Shown here in pieces: positions 8,194 through 16,792 of a DNA stretch of 64,000 nucleotides (the first letter of the stretch is position 1; the number at the start of each line of letters is the position of its first letter). The DNA lies in assembly GCA_963720515.1 (NCBI GenBank), contig OY970397.1:1116001-1180000 (forward strand). The letters run 5' to 3'. Position numbers and translations under genes: made by a program. Origin of the DNA: G963720515 sp963720515. Lineage in GTDB: Bacteria; Actinomycetota; Thermoleophilia; Gaiellales; Gaiellaceae. The notes beneath the pieces are model-generated. The model saw nothing but the letters and a program-made list of their open reading frames with translations, did not search any database and had not been told where the DNA came from.

Positions 8194-8547
8194 CTACCGC
8201 TCTCTCAGGAGCACGGCCAGGAGCACGACCGCGATCACGACGAGGGCGATGATCGCCGCGACCTTGAAGAGCTCCCACAGCACGGGGACGACGACGGCGA
8301 TGAGCTGCGACGCGGCCAGGATCCACGCGACCTCGCGGAGCGTCCCCGGGCCGAAGCGCTGGCGGACGAAGTACCAGACGACGAGGGCGAGGACCGCCGC
8401 GGCCACGACCCAGAACCAGCGGAGCTGGCTCGCGATGACGAGGATCGACTCGACGAAGCCGATGACGAGCGCCGCGCGCAGCCGCCGCTCCTTGAGCCAG
8501 CGCGTCGAGCTGCTCTCGCCGTGCTCGATGACGGGCTGGGGCTCCAT
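8194..8547 (-). CDS. Hypothetical membrane protein (117 aa)
   Basis: A polar N-terminus of about 24 residues is followed by three or four hydrophobic helices (AALVIGFVESILVIASQL, FWVVAAAVLALVVWYFV, ILAASQLIAVVVPVL and a very hydrophobic final segment). It starts 12 nt after the ispE stop on the same strand and ends 39 nt before the tRNA, so it is likely co-transcribed with both. No enzymatic motif and no recognised family. Confidence 0.75.
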   Translation of the reverse strand: MEPQPVIEHGESSSTRWLKERRLRAALVIGFVESILVIASQLRWFWVVAAAVLALVVWYFVRQRFGPGTLREVAWILAASQLIAVVVPVLWELFKVAAIIALVVIAVVLLAVLLRER

Positions 8548-8559
8548 GGGGCGGCGACG

Positions 8560-9372
8560 CTACCAGACCGGCCGAAGCGCCCAGACGCGCGCCGAGGCCT
8601 CGACGGCGAGGGCGGCCAGCTCGGCCTGCTCCCGCCGCTCGAAGATGCCGTAGACCGCCGGCCCCGCCCCGCTCGAATCCGCCCGGAGGGCACCCGCCTC
8701 GCGCAGCGCCTCCGCGACCTCGTGCGGCCCCGGATCGTCGGCGAGGTCGTTGGGCGGGAAGAGCGCGAGGTGGCGCGGCTCGCGGCAGCGGGCGAGGGCG
8801 GCGAGGAGCGTGTTGCGCCTCGCCGGGTACCCGCCGGCGCCGTCGCGGGCGTCGAAGCGGGCGAAGACGTCGCCGGTGGAGGCTTTCTCGGCCTCGTGCG
8901 GGAGGGCGAGCACGAGCCAGAAGCCCTGCGGGAGGTCGAGCGGCGTGAGGCGCTCGCCCGCGCCCTCGACGAGCTTCGGTCCCGGCTCGACGAAGAACGG
9001 GACGTCTGCGCCGACCTCCGCCGCGAGCGCGACGAGCCGCGCCGTCGGCAGCGGCCGGTCGAGCTCCAGGTTTGCGGCCGCGAGGACGGCGCCCGCGTCG
9101 GCGCTCCCGCCGCCGAGCCCCGCCGCGACCGGGATCCGCTTCGTGAGAGTCGCGGCGAACGACCGCCCGGTCTCGGCGGCGAAGGCGTGGAGCGCCGCGA
9201 GGACGAGCGTGTCCTCCGGGAAGCCGTCCACGTGCGGCGCGTCCGCGGGCGCGAGGTCGAGCTCGTCGGCGAGATCCACGCGCTGGACGACGCTCGTCAG
9301 CTCGTGCAGCCCGTCGGCGCGGGCCGGCCCGACCACGAGCGCGAGGTTCACCTTGGCGAAGGCCTCGATCAC
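8560..9372 (-). CDS. ispE: 4-diphosphocytidyl-2-C-methyl-D-erythritol kinase
   Basis: ATP-dependent kinase of the MEP isoprenoid pathway, GHMP superfamily. 270 residues. The N-terminal AKVNLAL carries the conserved Lys; the ATP loop PVAAGLGGGSADAGA lies near residue 80-94; DVPFF near residue 122 carries the catalytic Asp. The GTG start overlaps the rsmA stop by 4 nt (GTGA), the common rsmA-ispE coupling. Confidence 0.96.
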   Translation of the reverse strand: MIEAFAKVNLALVVGPARADGLHELTSVVQRVDLADELDLAPADAPHVDGFPEDTLVLAALHAFAAETGRSFAATLTKRIPVAAGLGGGSADAGAVLAAANLELDRPLPTARLVALAAEVGADVPFFVEPGPKLVEGAGERLTPLDLPQGFWLVLALPHEAEKASTGDVFARFDARDGAGGYPARRNTLLAALARCREPRHLALFPPNDLADDPGPHEVAEALREAGALRADSSGAGPAVYGIFERREQAELAALAVEASARVWALRPVW

Positions 9373-10136
9373 GCGAGCGCCTCGGCGAGGTCGAGGAACC
9401 GCCCGGGCTCGAGGGCCTCGGCGCGGACGGAGGGATCGAGGCCGAGCGCCGCGATCGCCTCCGCGCCGTCGATCCCCGAGAGGGCGAACGAGTTCGCGAG
9501 CGTCTTCCGCCGGTGGGCGAACGCCGCCTGCACGATCCGCTTGAGCGGCGTGAACTCCGGGCCCCAGTCGCGCGTTCGCCGGAACGCGACGAGCGCCGAG
9601 TCCACGTTCGGCGGCGGGCGGAACACCGTGCGCGCGACCGGGTGGAAGCCGGTGCGCTCCGCGGTCAGCGCGATCAGCACCGAGACCGAGCCGTACGCGC
9701 GCGTGCCCGGCTGGGCGAAGAACCGGTCGGCGACCTCGCGCTGCACCATCACCGTCCAGGCACGGACGGTCGGCAGGCCGTCCAGGCTCTCGGCGACGAG
9801 CGGCGTGGCGATCTGGTACGGCAGGTTCGCCACGAGCTTCCCGGGCGGCGGGTCGAGCTCGTGGAGCGGGAGTTGGAGCGCGTCGCCGAGGAGGAGCTCG
9901 ACGTTCTCTCGCGTGCCGATCGCCTCCCGGAGCGTCGGCTCGAGCGAGCGGTCGAGCTCGACCGCGTGGACGAGCCGGACGCGGTCGGCCAGGTAGGTCG
10001 TCAGCACCCCGAGCCCGGCGCCGACCTCGAGCACGACGTCCTCCGGGCCAGGCTCCGCGAGCCGGCCGATCACGCCGAGGATGTTCGGGTCGGCCAGGAA
10101 GTGCTGGCCGAGCTCGCGCTTCGGAGAGACGCTCAC
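9369..10136 (-). CDS. rsmA: 16S rRNA dimethyladenosine transferase (KsgA/RsmA)
   Basis: Dimethylates A1518 and A1519 of 16S rRNA. 255 residues from a GTG at 10136, which overlaps the tatD stop by 4 nt; the open frame continues upstream but only as shadow. KRELGQHFL, the SAM loop LEVGAGLGVLTTYLA and the catalytic NLPYQIATPLV are all present. The C-terminal helical part (FAHRRKTLANSF) is intact. Confidence 0.96.
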   Translation of the reverse strand: MSVSPKRELGQHFLADPNILGVIGRLAEPGPEDVVLEVGAGLGVLTTYLADRVRLVHAVELDRSLEPTLREAIGTRENVELLLGDALQLPLHELDPPPGKLVANLPYQIATPLVAESLDGLPTVRAWTVMVQREVADRFFAQPGTRAYGSVSVLIALTAERTGFHPVARTVFRPPPNVDSALVAFRRTRDWGPEFTPLKRIVQAAFAHRRKTLANSFALSGIDGAEAIAALGLDPSVRAEALEPGRFLDLAEALA

Positions 10137-10879
10137 GGGAGGCCGAAGGCGCGCGCCGCGTTGGCCTCGATCTGCGCCTCGAGCGCGGCCGGCTCCTCGC
10201 CGCGCGCCTCGGCGAGCACGACGAGCGTGTGGACGACGTTGGCGGGCTCGTTCCGCTTCCCGCGGACGGCCTGGGGCGAGAGGTACGGCGAGTCGGTCTC
10301 CGCGAGGATCCGCTCGGCGGGCGCCTCGGCGGCGGCCCAGCGGAGCTCGCCGGCCTTCGGGTACGTGACGTTGCCGGCGAACGAGACGTACCAGCCGTGC
10401 TCGAGCGCGGGCGCGAGGAGCACCGAGGACGAGAAGCAGTGCAGGACGACCGTCGCCGACGTGTCCCGGAGCGCCGCGACCGTCTCCTCGTCGGCCGCCC
10501 GCGTGTGCACGACGAGCGCCTTGCCGGTCTCCTCGGCCACGGCGATCTGCGCGCGGAAGAGCTCGGCCTGGCGGTCGCGCGGCGCGTAGTCGCGGAAGTG
10601 GTCGAGCCCGGTCTCCCCCACCGCGACCGCCTTCGGGTGCGCGAGCAGGTCGCGCAGCTCGGCCACGTCCTCGTCCCCGGCCTCGCCCGCCTGGTGCGGA
10701 TGAATGCCGAGCGCCGCGAAGACGCCGTCCTCCGCGTCGGCGATCGCGAGCGTCGCGCGGCACGACTCGACGCCGGTGCCGACCGCGATCACCCGCTCGA
10801 CGCCGGCCGCGCGAGCCCGGGCGAGCACCTCGCCGGCCGGCTCGTCCCCGCCGTCGAGGTGCGCGTGCGTGTCGATCAT
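10133..10879 (-). CDS. tatD: TatD family metal-dependent hydrolase/DNase
   Basis: TIM-barrel metallohydrolase with 3'-5' exonuclease activity in characterised homologues. 248 residues. Metal ligands are visible in MIDTHAHL (start), GETGLD near residue 85, VVHTR and TVVLHCF, and ETDSPYLSP near 195. The ATG overlaps the metG stop by 4 nt (ATGA) and the stop overlaps rsmA by 4 nt, giving the widespread metG-tatD-rsmA order. Confidence 0.95.
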   Translation of the reverse strand: MIDTHAHLDGGDEPAGEVLARARAAGVERVIAVGTGVESCRATLAIADAEDGVFAALGIHPHQAGEAGDEDVAELRDLLAHPKAVAVGETGLDHFRDYAPRDRQAELFRAQIAVAEETGKALVVHTRAADEETVAALRDTSATVVLHCFSSSVLLAPALEHGWYVSFAGNVTYPKAGELRWAAAEAPAERILAETDSPYLSPQAVRGKRNEPANVVHTLVVLAEARGEEPAALEAQIEANAARAFGLP

Positions 10880-12670
10880 CCGAGATCCAGCTCGGCTTCC
10901 ATGCGGCGCAGCTCGTCCTCGACCACCGTCTCGGGATCGAGCTTGCGGAAGAGCGGCCGCGGAGCGGGAAGCTCGCGCCCGGCCGGCAGCTCGCCCGGCC
11001 CCCAGTGCCCGGTCCACGACGCGTAGTCGCCGGTGAGGACCGTGTGCGCCGAGCCGTCCTCCTCGGTCACCTCGCGCTCGTCCGGCGGCCCGGCGAGCGT
11101 GCCCTCGTGGCCGAGCAGCTCGTGGACCGTCTGCGAGCTGAACGGGAGGAACGGCGCGAGCATCGTCTTCAGGTGGTCCACGGACCGGAGCGCGACGTTC
11201 AGCACGGTGCCGGCGCGCTCACGGTCGGTCTCGACGAGCGCCCAGGGCGCCTCGTCGGAGGTGTACTGGTTCACCCGCGAGGCGAGCCGCATCGCCTCGG
11301 CGAGCCCGGCGCGGAAGCGCGCGGCCGCGATGTGGTCGCCGACCGCGTCGAAGCCGTCCTGCACCTCGGCGAGGAGCTGCAACGTCGTCGCCCGTCAGCT
11401 CGCCCGGCTCCGGCACGTGGCCGAACGTGCGGTGCGCGTTCGTGAGCGTCCGGTTCACGAGGTTGCCCCAGTTCGCGACCAGCTCGTCGTTGTTTCGGCG
11501 CACGAACTCGGCCCACGTGAAGTCCGTGTCCTGGGTCTCCGGTCCCGCGATGGTGAGGAAGTAGCGGAGCGGATCGGGGTCGTAGCGCGACAGGAAGTCC
11601 TGCACGTAGATGACGACGCCGCGGCTCGACGAGAACTTCTTCCCCTCCATCGTGAGGAACTCGCTCGCGACGATGTCGTCGGGCAGCTCGAGATCCGCGC
11701 GGCCGGCGCCGACCTCCCCGCCCGAGCCGTAGCCCATGAGCATGCTCGGCCAGATGACCGAGTGGAAGACGATGTTGTCCTTGCCCATGAAGTACGCGTG
11801 GCGCGCGTCCGGGTTCTGCCACCAGTCGCGCCACGCGTCGGGCTGCCCGGTCACCTGCGCCCACTCGACCGCGGCCGAGAGGTAGCCGATCACCGCGTCG
11901 AACCAGACGTAGATCCGCTTGTCGTTTCGGTCCTCGAAGCCGGGCAGCGGGATGGGGACGCCCCAGTCGAGGTCGCGCGTGATCGGCCGCGGCTTCAGGT
12001 CGTCGACGAGCGCGAGCGAGAAGTTCGCCACGTTCGGCCGCCAGTGCTTCTGCGCCCCGATCCACTCCGCCAGGCGCTCCTTGAAGGCGGGCAGGTCGAG
12101 GAAGAAGTGCTCGGTCTCGCGGAAGACGGGCGTCGTCCCGTCCACCTTCGAGCGCGGGTTGATGAGATCCACCGGGTCGAGCTGGTTGCCGCAGTTGTCG
12201 CACTGGTCGCCGCGCGCCTCGGGGAAGCCGCAGATCGGGCACGTGCCCTCGATGTAGCGGTCGGGCAGCGTGTGGCCGGTCGTCGCGGAGAACGCGCCCA
12301 TCGTGGTGCGCTTCAGGACGTAGCCCTTGTCGTAGAGCGTCTTGAAGACGTCCTGCGTAACGCGATAGTGGTTGCGCGTGGTCGTCCGCGTGAAGAGGTC
12401 GTAGGCGAGCCCGAGGTTGCGCAGGTCCTCGCGGATCACGCCGTTGTAGCGGTCGGCGAGCTCGCGCGGCGAGACGCCCTGCCGGTCGGCCTCGACCATG
12501 ATCGGGGTCCCGTGCTCGTCCGTTCCAGACACCATGAGCACACGGTTTCCGCGCAGCCGGTGGTAGCGCGCGTAGATGTCGGACGGCACGCCGAACCCGG
12601 CGACGTGGCCGATGTGGCGCGGGCCGCTCGCATACGGCCAGGCGACGGCGACGAGGACGTGCTCGGGCAT
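10876..12670 (-). CDS. metG: Methionyl-tRNA synthetase, one apparent frameshift
   Basis: Charges tRNA-Met. The first frame (12670 to about 11383) has the HIGH-type PYASGPRHIGHV, a zinc knuckle with two CxxC pairs (CPIC near residue 143, CDNC near 156), and KMSKS-type KKFSSS near 345. It then breaks: the anticodon-binding part (RFRAGLAEAMRLASRVNQY) continues in the next frame from 11382. Removing one of the two As at 11381-11382 gives GELTGDDVQLLAEVQDGF and a continuous protein of about 597 residues. I read this as a single-base sequence error or a very recent mutation. The ATG has TAAGAT 7 nt upstream. Confidence 0.9.
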
Positions 12671-12677
12671 GCGCCCG

Positions 12678-12683
12678 ATCTTA
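12678..12683 (-). promoter_or_regulatory. -10 box of metG, leaderless spacing
   Basis: On the minus strand TAAGAT ends 7 nt before the metG ATG, so transcription would begin at the start codon itself. No Shine-Dalgarno sequence is seen. Confidence 0.5.
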
Positions 12684-12746
12684 CGGGTGGAGTAAAGGCC
12701 GACATTTCAGGGGTTAGCCGTTGCGCAATGCGGATACCCGGACACC

Positions 12747-13022
12747 ATGGCTGGAAAAAACGGTAAGGAAACCGACCCGGTTCGCACCGGAATCGTCAGG
12801 CATATCGACCAGCTCGGGCGCATCGTCATCCCGAGCGAGATCCGCAAGCGCTTCGGCCTCGGGGACAAGGATCCCGTCGAGATCTCCGTGCGCGGCGACG
12901 AGATTCTGCTCTCGCGCCCGCGAACGCAATGCGTCTTCTGCGGCCGCGACGAGGGCCTCGGCGAGCACCGCGGACGCCCCGTCTGCGAGTCCTGCGCCTC
13001 CGAGATCGCGTCAAACGTCTAG
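12747..13022 (+). CDS. AbrB/SpoVT-type regulator with C-terminal zinc ribbon
   Basis: 91 residues. Residues 12-55 form a SpoVT-AbrB swapped-hairpin DNA-binding domain (GIVRHIDQLGRIVIPSEIRK). The last 25 residues hold two CxxC pairs (CVFC and CESC), a zinc ribbon, as in AbrB homologues of some spore formers. Divergent from metG, with 76 nt between the two starts, so the two may share a control region. Probably a global or transition-state regulator; target unknown. Confidence 0.88.
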   Translation: MAGKNGKETDPVRTGIVRHIDQLGRIVIPSEIRKRFGLGDKDPVEISVRGDEILLSRPRTQCVFCGRDEGLGEHRGRPVCESCASEIASNV

Positions 13023-13040
13023 TCCTCCGCGGACACGACC

Positions 13041-13260
13041 GGGGTCAGACCCCTGGCATGGCCCGGACGGCCGTGGCCCGGTGCCAGGCAACGTGTCATG
13101 GCCGCAACGGACCGAGGGCGCGCCCGTCCAGCGTCCATGCCGCACTCCGCGGCCGGCCCTCGACGCCCGGCAATTGCAGGCGTGCGATGCCGGTGCCAGG
13201 CACCGGGGTTAGGCGGACGCCGGGGGTCAGGCCCCGGCCATGGCCCGGAAGGACAGGCTG
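13041..13260. repeat. REP/BIME-like palindrome cluster, repeat family copy 2
   Basis: This fills the 242 nt gap between the AbrB gene and rsmI. It contains GGGGTC-A-GACCCC (13041-13053), CCGGTGCC-A-GGCACCGG (13190-13206), a degenerate GGGGTCAGGCCCC (13223-13235), and two copies of a GGCATGGCCCGG/GGCCATGGCCCGG module. The module at 13235-13259 matches the ends of the repeats at 2111 and 42193. No gene is visible. It may also end rsmI transcription. Confidence 0.65.
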
Positions 13261-13264
13261 TGGA

Positions 13265-14074
13265 TCAGAGGCCGGCGCGGTAGAGCGCGTTCCTCGGCTC
13301 GCCGGTGAGCCTCGCGACGAGGTCGGCCGCCTGGCGGCGCGGTAGCCCCGCGGCGACGAGCTCGGCGACCGCGGCGAGCGCGGCCTCGCTCGCGGCGGGC
13401 GGTGCCTGCGCGGCCGGGCCGATCACGACGGTCACCTCGCCCTTCGGCGCCTCGGCGAACTGGGCCGCCACCTCGCCGGCCGATCCGCGCACGACCTCCT
13501 CGAACCGCTTCGTGAGCTCCCGGCAGACGGCCACCGGCCGGCCCGGGTCGGCGGCCGCCAGCGAGGCGAGCGACGCGGGCAGCCGCTTGGGCGACTCGAA
13601 CGCGACGACCGGCCAGGTCCAGCCGGCGAGCTCCTCCCACAGGCGGGCCCGCTCCGCCTGGCGCCGCGGCAGGTAGCCGACGAACGCGTAGCGCTCGCCG
13701 ACGAGGCCGCTCGCGACGAGCGCCGTCTCGACGGCCGAGGGCCCGGGCAGCACGGTCACGGGGAGCCCCGCGTCGATTGCCGCCGCAACGAGCCGCGCGC
13801 CCGGGTCGTTCACGCCCGGAAGCCCCGCGTCGCTCGCGAGCGCGATCCGCTCGCCGGCCTCGAGCCGCGGGAGCAGCTCGGCCGTCCGCGCCGCCTCGTT
13901 CAGCCGGTGGAACGACAGGAGCGCGCGGGCGGTGACGCCGTGCCGGTCGAGCAGGACGCGGGTGCGCCGCGTGTCCTCGCAGAGGACGACGTCCGCCTCG
14001 CCGAGCTCGCGGAGCACGCGCAGCGTGACGTCCTCGAGGTTCCCGATCGGCGTCGGACAGACGACGAGCGGCAC
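13265..14074 (-). CDS. rsmI: 16S rRNA (cytidine-1402-2'-O)-methyltransferase RsmI
   Basis: SAM-dependent tetrapyrrole-methylase fold enzyme modifying the ribosomal P site. 269 residues. Diagnostic motifs: VVCPTPIGNLEDVTLR at the N-terminus, VVLCEDTRRTRVLLDRHG near 29-46, ASDAGLPGVNDPG near 80 and LPGPSAVETAL near 108. It ends in RAGL, as is usual for the family. The start lies 4 nt after the stop of the ROK kinase gene. Confidence 0.96.
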   Translation of the reverse strand: MPLVVCPTPIGNLEDVTLRVLRELGEADVVLCEDTRRTRVLLDRHGVTARALLSFHRLNEAARTAELLPRLEAGERIALASDAGLPGVNDPGARLVAAAIDAGLPVTVLPGPSAVETALVASGLVGERYAFVGYLPRRQAERARLWEELAGWTWPVVAFESPKRLPASLASLAAADPGRPVAVCRELTKRFEEVVRGSAGEVAAQFAEAPKGEVTVVIGPAAQAPPAASEAALAAVAELVAAGLPRRQAADLVARLTGEPRNALYRAGL

Positions 14075-14078
14075 GCGC

Positions 14079-15038
14079 TCAGCTCGCGGCGGCGGCCACG
14101 TCGAAGCCGACCAGCCCGGAGCCGACGATCCCCGCCTCGGGGCCGAGCTCCGCCGGGACGATCCGCACCACGTCGCGGCCGGTCGGGAGCGCGCGGGTCG
14201 CCACGACCTCGCGCGCCGGCTCGAGGATCAGGTCGCCGGCCGCCGCTCCGAACCCGCCGCCCACCACCACGAGCTCCGGGTTGAAGATGTTCACGTAGTT
14301 GGCGATGCCGATGCCCAGGTTCTCGCCGATCGTCCGGAGGATCGCCACCGCCTCCTCGTCGCCCGCCTTCGCGAGCTCGACCGCGAGCTTGCCGTCGACG
14401 TCTCTCCCCTCGCCGGCCGCACGGCCCAGCGCACCGTCCGGATCGGCCTCCGCCACGGCGGCCGCCGCCCACCCGGCGGCGTTGCCGGAGGCGAGCGTCT
14501 CGAAGTGGCCGACCCCCGGGCAGAACCCCTGGCACGGCTCGCCGTGCAGGTCGATGGTCATGTGCCCGAGCTCGGCCGCCGCGCCGATGAAGCCCCGGTA
14601 GAGCGAGCCGTTCAGGATGAGCCCGCCCCCGATCCCGGTGCCCAGGGTGAGGAGGACCATGTGCTCGGTGCCGCGGCCCGCGCCGAGGCGGTGCTCGGCG
14701 ACCGCCGCCGCGTTCGCGTCGTTCTCGAGCGCGACCGGGAGGCCGAACCGGTCGGCGAGCCGTGACCGCAGATCCACGCCCGCAAGCGGCACGTTCACCG
14801 AGCTGCCCACCCGCCCGGCACGCTGGTCGATCTGCGACGGAACGCCGATCCCGAGCGCGACCACGTCGTCGCGGACGAGCCCCGCGATCGCCGACTCGAT
14901 CTGCTCGACGAGCGCGTCCTGGTTGGACTGTGCCGTGTCCCGCAACGTGTTGTCCGTGAGCTTGCCCGAGCGCGACACGAGACCGGCTGCGAGTTTCGTG
15001 CCGCCGAGATCGAGCGCGATGACCTGAGGCTCGGCCAA
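14079..15038 (-). CDS. ROK family sugar kinase (glucokinase-like)
   Basis: ATP-dependent hexose kinase fold. 319 residues with the N-terminal phosphate loop LDLGGTKLAAGLV, GIGVPSQID near 78, ENDANAAAVAEH near 118 and the GTGIGGGLILNG loop. The zinc motif is unusual: after ELGHM the sequence reads PCQGFCPGVGHFE, where ROK proteins normally have CxCGxxGCxE. A His stands where the third Cys is expected. The start is a TTG; no ATG or GTG is available nearby. Glucose is the likely substrate, but allo- or N-acetyl sugars are possible. Confidence 0.88.
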   Translation of the reverse strand: MAEPQVIALDLGGTKLAAGLVSRSGKLTDNTLRDTAQSNQDALVEQIESAIAGLVRDDVVALGIGVPSQIDQRAGRVGSSVNVPLAGVDLRSRLADRFGLPVALENDANAAAVAEHRLGAGRGTEHMVLLTLGTGIGGGLILNGSLYRGFIGAAAELGHMTIDLHGEPCQGFCPGVGHFETLASGNAAGWAAAAVAEADPDGALGRAAGEGRDVDGKLAVELAKAGDEEAVAILRTIGENLGIGIANYVNIFNPELVVVGGGFGAAAGDLILEPAREVVATRALPTGRDVVRIVPAELGPEAGIVGSGLVGFDVAAAAS

Positions 15039-15065
15039 GACCGGCGGCTACCATACCCCCTCGCC

Positions 15066-16241
15066 GTGGCCGGGAAAGACAAGCCGTACAAGGTCTACAA
15101 AGGCGGTCGCTCCCGGGGACCGGTGAAGCTGGGGGGCGACCGCAAGGACGCCCGCTCCTCCGACAAGCAGGACCGGGGCTACGACGGGCGTCCCGCCGAC
15201 CAGACCCCGAAGCCCAGACGGAAGCGCCGCTGGGGCCGCTGGGTCGCGCTCGGCCTGCTCGTGCTCGTCCTCCTCACGCTCGCGTGGGCGGTCCTCGGAT
15301 ACCTCGCGGTGCGACGCGGCGTCCACGCCGCGAACGAGCGGCTGCCGCAGAGCGCCTACCGCGCGCTCTCGCCATCCGACGGCTCGATCCTTTCGACCCC
15401 GACGAACACGCTGATCCTCGGCGCCGACGTCGGCAAGAACTTCAAGGGCCGCGAGGCGACGGGCGGACGTGCGGACTCGATCCTGCTCCTGCGCACCGAC
15501 CCGGACGAGCACCGTCTCGCGTACCTCTCGATCCCGCGCGACCTCCGGGTCGAGATCCCGGGTCACGGCGCGGACAAGATCAACGCTGCGTACTCGTTTG
15601 GCGGCCCGGCGCTCGCGATCGAGACCGTGGAGAAGCTGACCGGCCTTCCGGTGCAGCACGTGGTGATCGTGGACTTCGCGACCTTCCGGGACGTCGTGGA
15701 CGCCGTGGGTGGGATCACGATCAACAACCCCACGCCGATCGTGTCCAAGTTCGACTGCCCGCTCAAGCCGGACAAGTGCGCCGCCTTCAAGGGCTGGCGG
15801 TTCAACAAAGGCGAGATCGAGCTGAACGGCCAGCGCGCGCTCATCTACGCCCGCGTGCGGAAGAACGAGCTCAATCCGGGCGACTCGGACATCACCCGCG
15901 GCGAGCGCCAGCAGCGGGTCACGCAGGCGCTCCTCGGCAAGGTCACCGGCGTCTCGGGCTTCTTCCACCTGCCGTTCTGGGGCGACGACGTCGTGAAGCC
16001 GCTCGCCACCGACCTCTCGACGAACGAGCTGCTCGCGCTGACCTGGGTGCGGAAGCGCGCGGCGAGCTCGAAGACGCTCAAGTGCCACCTCGGCGGGACG
16101 CCGGCCTTCGCGGGCGACGCCTCCGTGCTCGAGTCCTCCGAGGACAATCCGCTCGTGATCGCGATGATCACGGGCCGCTCGGCGCCGCAGCGCCCGCCCA
16201 AGGGCCAGCTCTTCGCGCCGGGCTGCTTCGTCGGAGGTTAG
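15066..16241 (+). CDS. LytR-CpsA-Psr (LCP) family protein
   Basis: LCP enzymes attach secondary polymers to peptidoglycan. 391 residues: a basic cytoplasmic N-terminus (about 1-58), one membrane span (VALGLLVLVLLTLAWAVLGYL), then the LCP domain with GRADSILLL, LSIPRDLRVEIPGHGADKIN, VDAVGGITI and the Arg-rich GQRALIYARVR. A GTG start divergent from the ROK kinase; TACCAT/TATGGT in the 27 nt gap could give -10 boxes in both directions. Its TAG and the opposing fmdB TAA share the bases TTAG. Confidence 0.93.
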   Translation: MAGKDKPYKVYKGGRSRGPVKLGGDRKDARSSDKQDRGYDGRPADQTPKPRRKRRWGRWVALGLLVLVLLTLAWAVLGYLAVRRGVHAANERLPQSAYRALSPSDGSILSTPTNTLILGADVGKNFKGREATGGRADSILLLRTDPDEHRLAYLSIPRDLRVEIPGHGADKINAAYSFGGPALAIETVEKLTGLPVQHVVIVDFATFRDVVDAVGGITINNPTPIVSKFDCPLKPDKCAAFKGWRFNKGEIELNGQRALIYARVRKNELNPGDSDITRGERQQRVTQALLGKVTGVSGFFHLPFWGDDVVKPLATDLSTNELLALTWVRKRAASSKTLKCHLGGTPAFAGDASVLESSEDNPLVIAMITGRSAPQRPPKGQLFAPGCFVGG

Positions 16242-16513
16242 GTCTCGGCCGGCTTCTTCTTCTCGGGCTTCTTGTCCGGTTTCGACTCGCTCGGCTTCGG
16301 CGCGCTCGAGTCCGAGTTGTCGCGCTTGCGGCCGCCTCGGCCGTAGTCCGTCGAGTAGAAGCCGGAGCCCTTGAAGTGGATCGCCGCCGGGTAGAGCACC
16401 TTCTCCACCGGGCTCGCGCCGCAGATCTCGCACACCGACGGCCCGGGGTCGGCCATCGGGTGAATCACCTCGAAGGTGTGCCCGTTCGGGCAGCGATATT
16501 CGTAGAGAGGCAT
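16238..16513 (-). CDS. FmdB-type zinc ribbon protein
   Basis: 91 residues. The N-terminal 45 residues are a typical FmdB/CxxC_CxxC regulatory ribbon, MPLYEYRCPNGHTFE then VCEICG, though the first pair here is a single Cys plus His. The HFKGSGFYSTDY segment is the family signature. The rest is a Lys/Pro/Glu-rich tail. It converges on the LCP gene, sharing 4 nt. Confidence 0.9.
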   Translation of the reverse strand: MPLYEYRCPNGHTFEVIHPMADPGPSVCEICGASPVEKVLYPAAIHFKGSGFYSTDYGRGGRKRDNSDSSAPKPSESKPDKKPEKKKPAET

Positions 16514-16564
16514 CGGCGAAAGGCGCGTGGTTGCTGGAAACGAGCGTACCAGCGCGCCTGGCTG

Positions 16565-16783
16565 CTACTCGGCCGCGGCCTCGATCCGCGCCCGGTCGGC
16601 GGCCTCCCGCTCCAGGACCTCCTGGTAGCACGGCGCGTCCTCGAAGGCGGCGAGCCCGGCCGGCGTCGTCCGCTCGCCCGACCGGTCGCGCACGCGCATC
16701 CGGCCCGCCGCGACGACGCCTGCGATCGAGCCAAGCAGCCCGCCGACGAGGAAGGAGCCGAGACGTCCGCGGCGCTCGTCCAT
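16565..16783 (-). CDS. Small membrane-anchored protein (72 aa)
   Basis: An N-terminal GSFLVGGLLGSIAGVVAAGRM helix after a short basic segment resembles YtxH-type proteins. The remaining 45 residues are hydrophilic and helical (EREAADRARIEAAAE). It lies 9 nt after the M14 gene on the same strand. Function unknown. Confidence 0.65.
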   Translation of the reverse strand: MDERRGRLGSFLVGGLLGSIAGVVAAGRMRVRDRSGERTTPAGLAAFEDAPCYQEVLEREAADRARIEAAAE

Positions 16784-16792
16784 GGCGTGAGT

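Noticed and set aside
13041..13260. CRISPR array
   Set aside because: Repeated palindromes are irregular in spacing and there are no equal-length spacers or cas genes.
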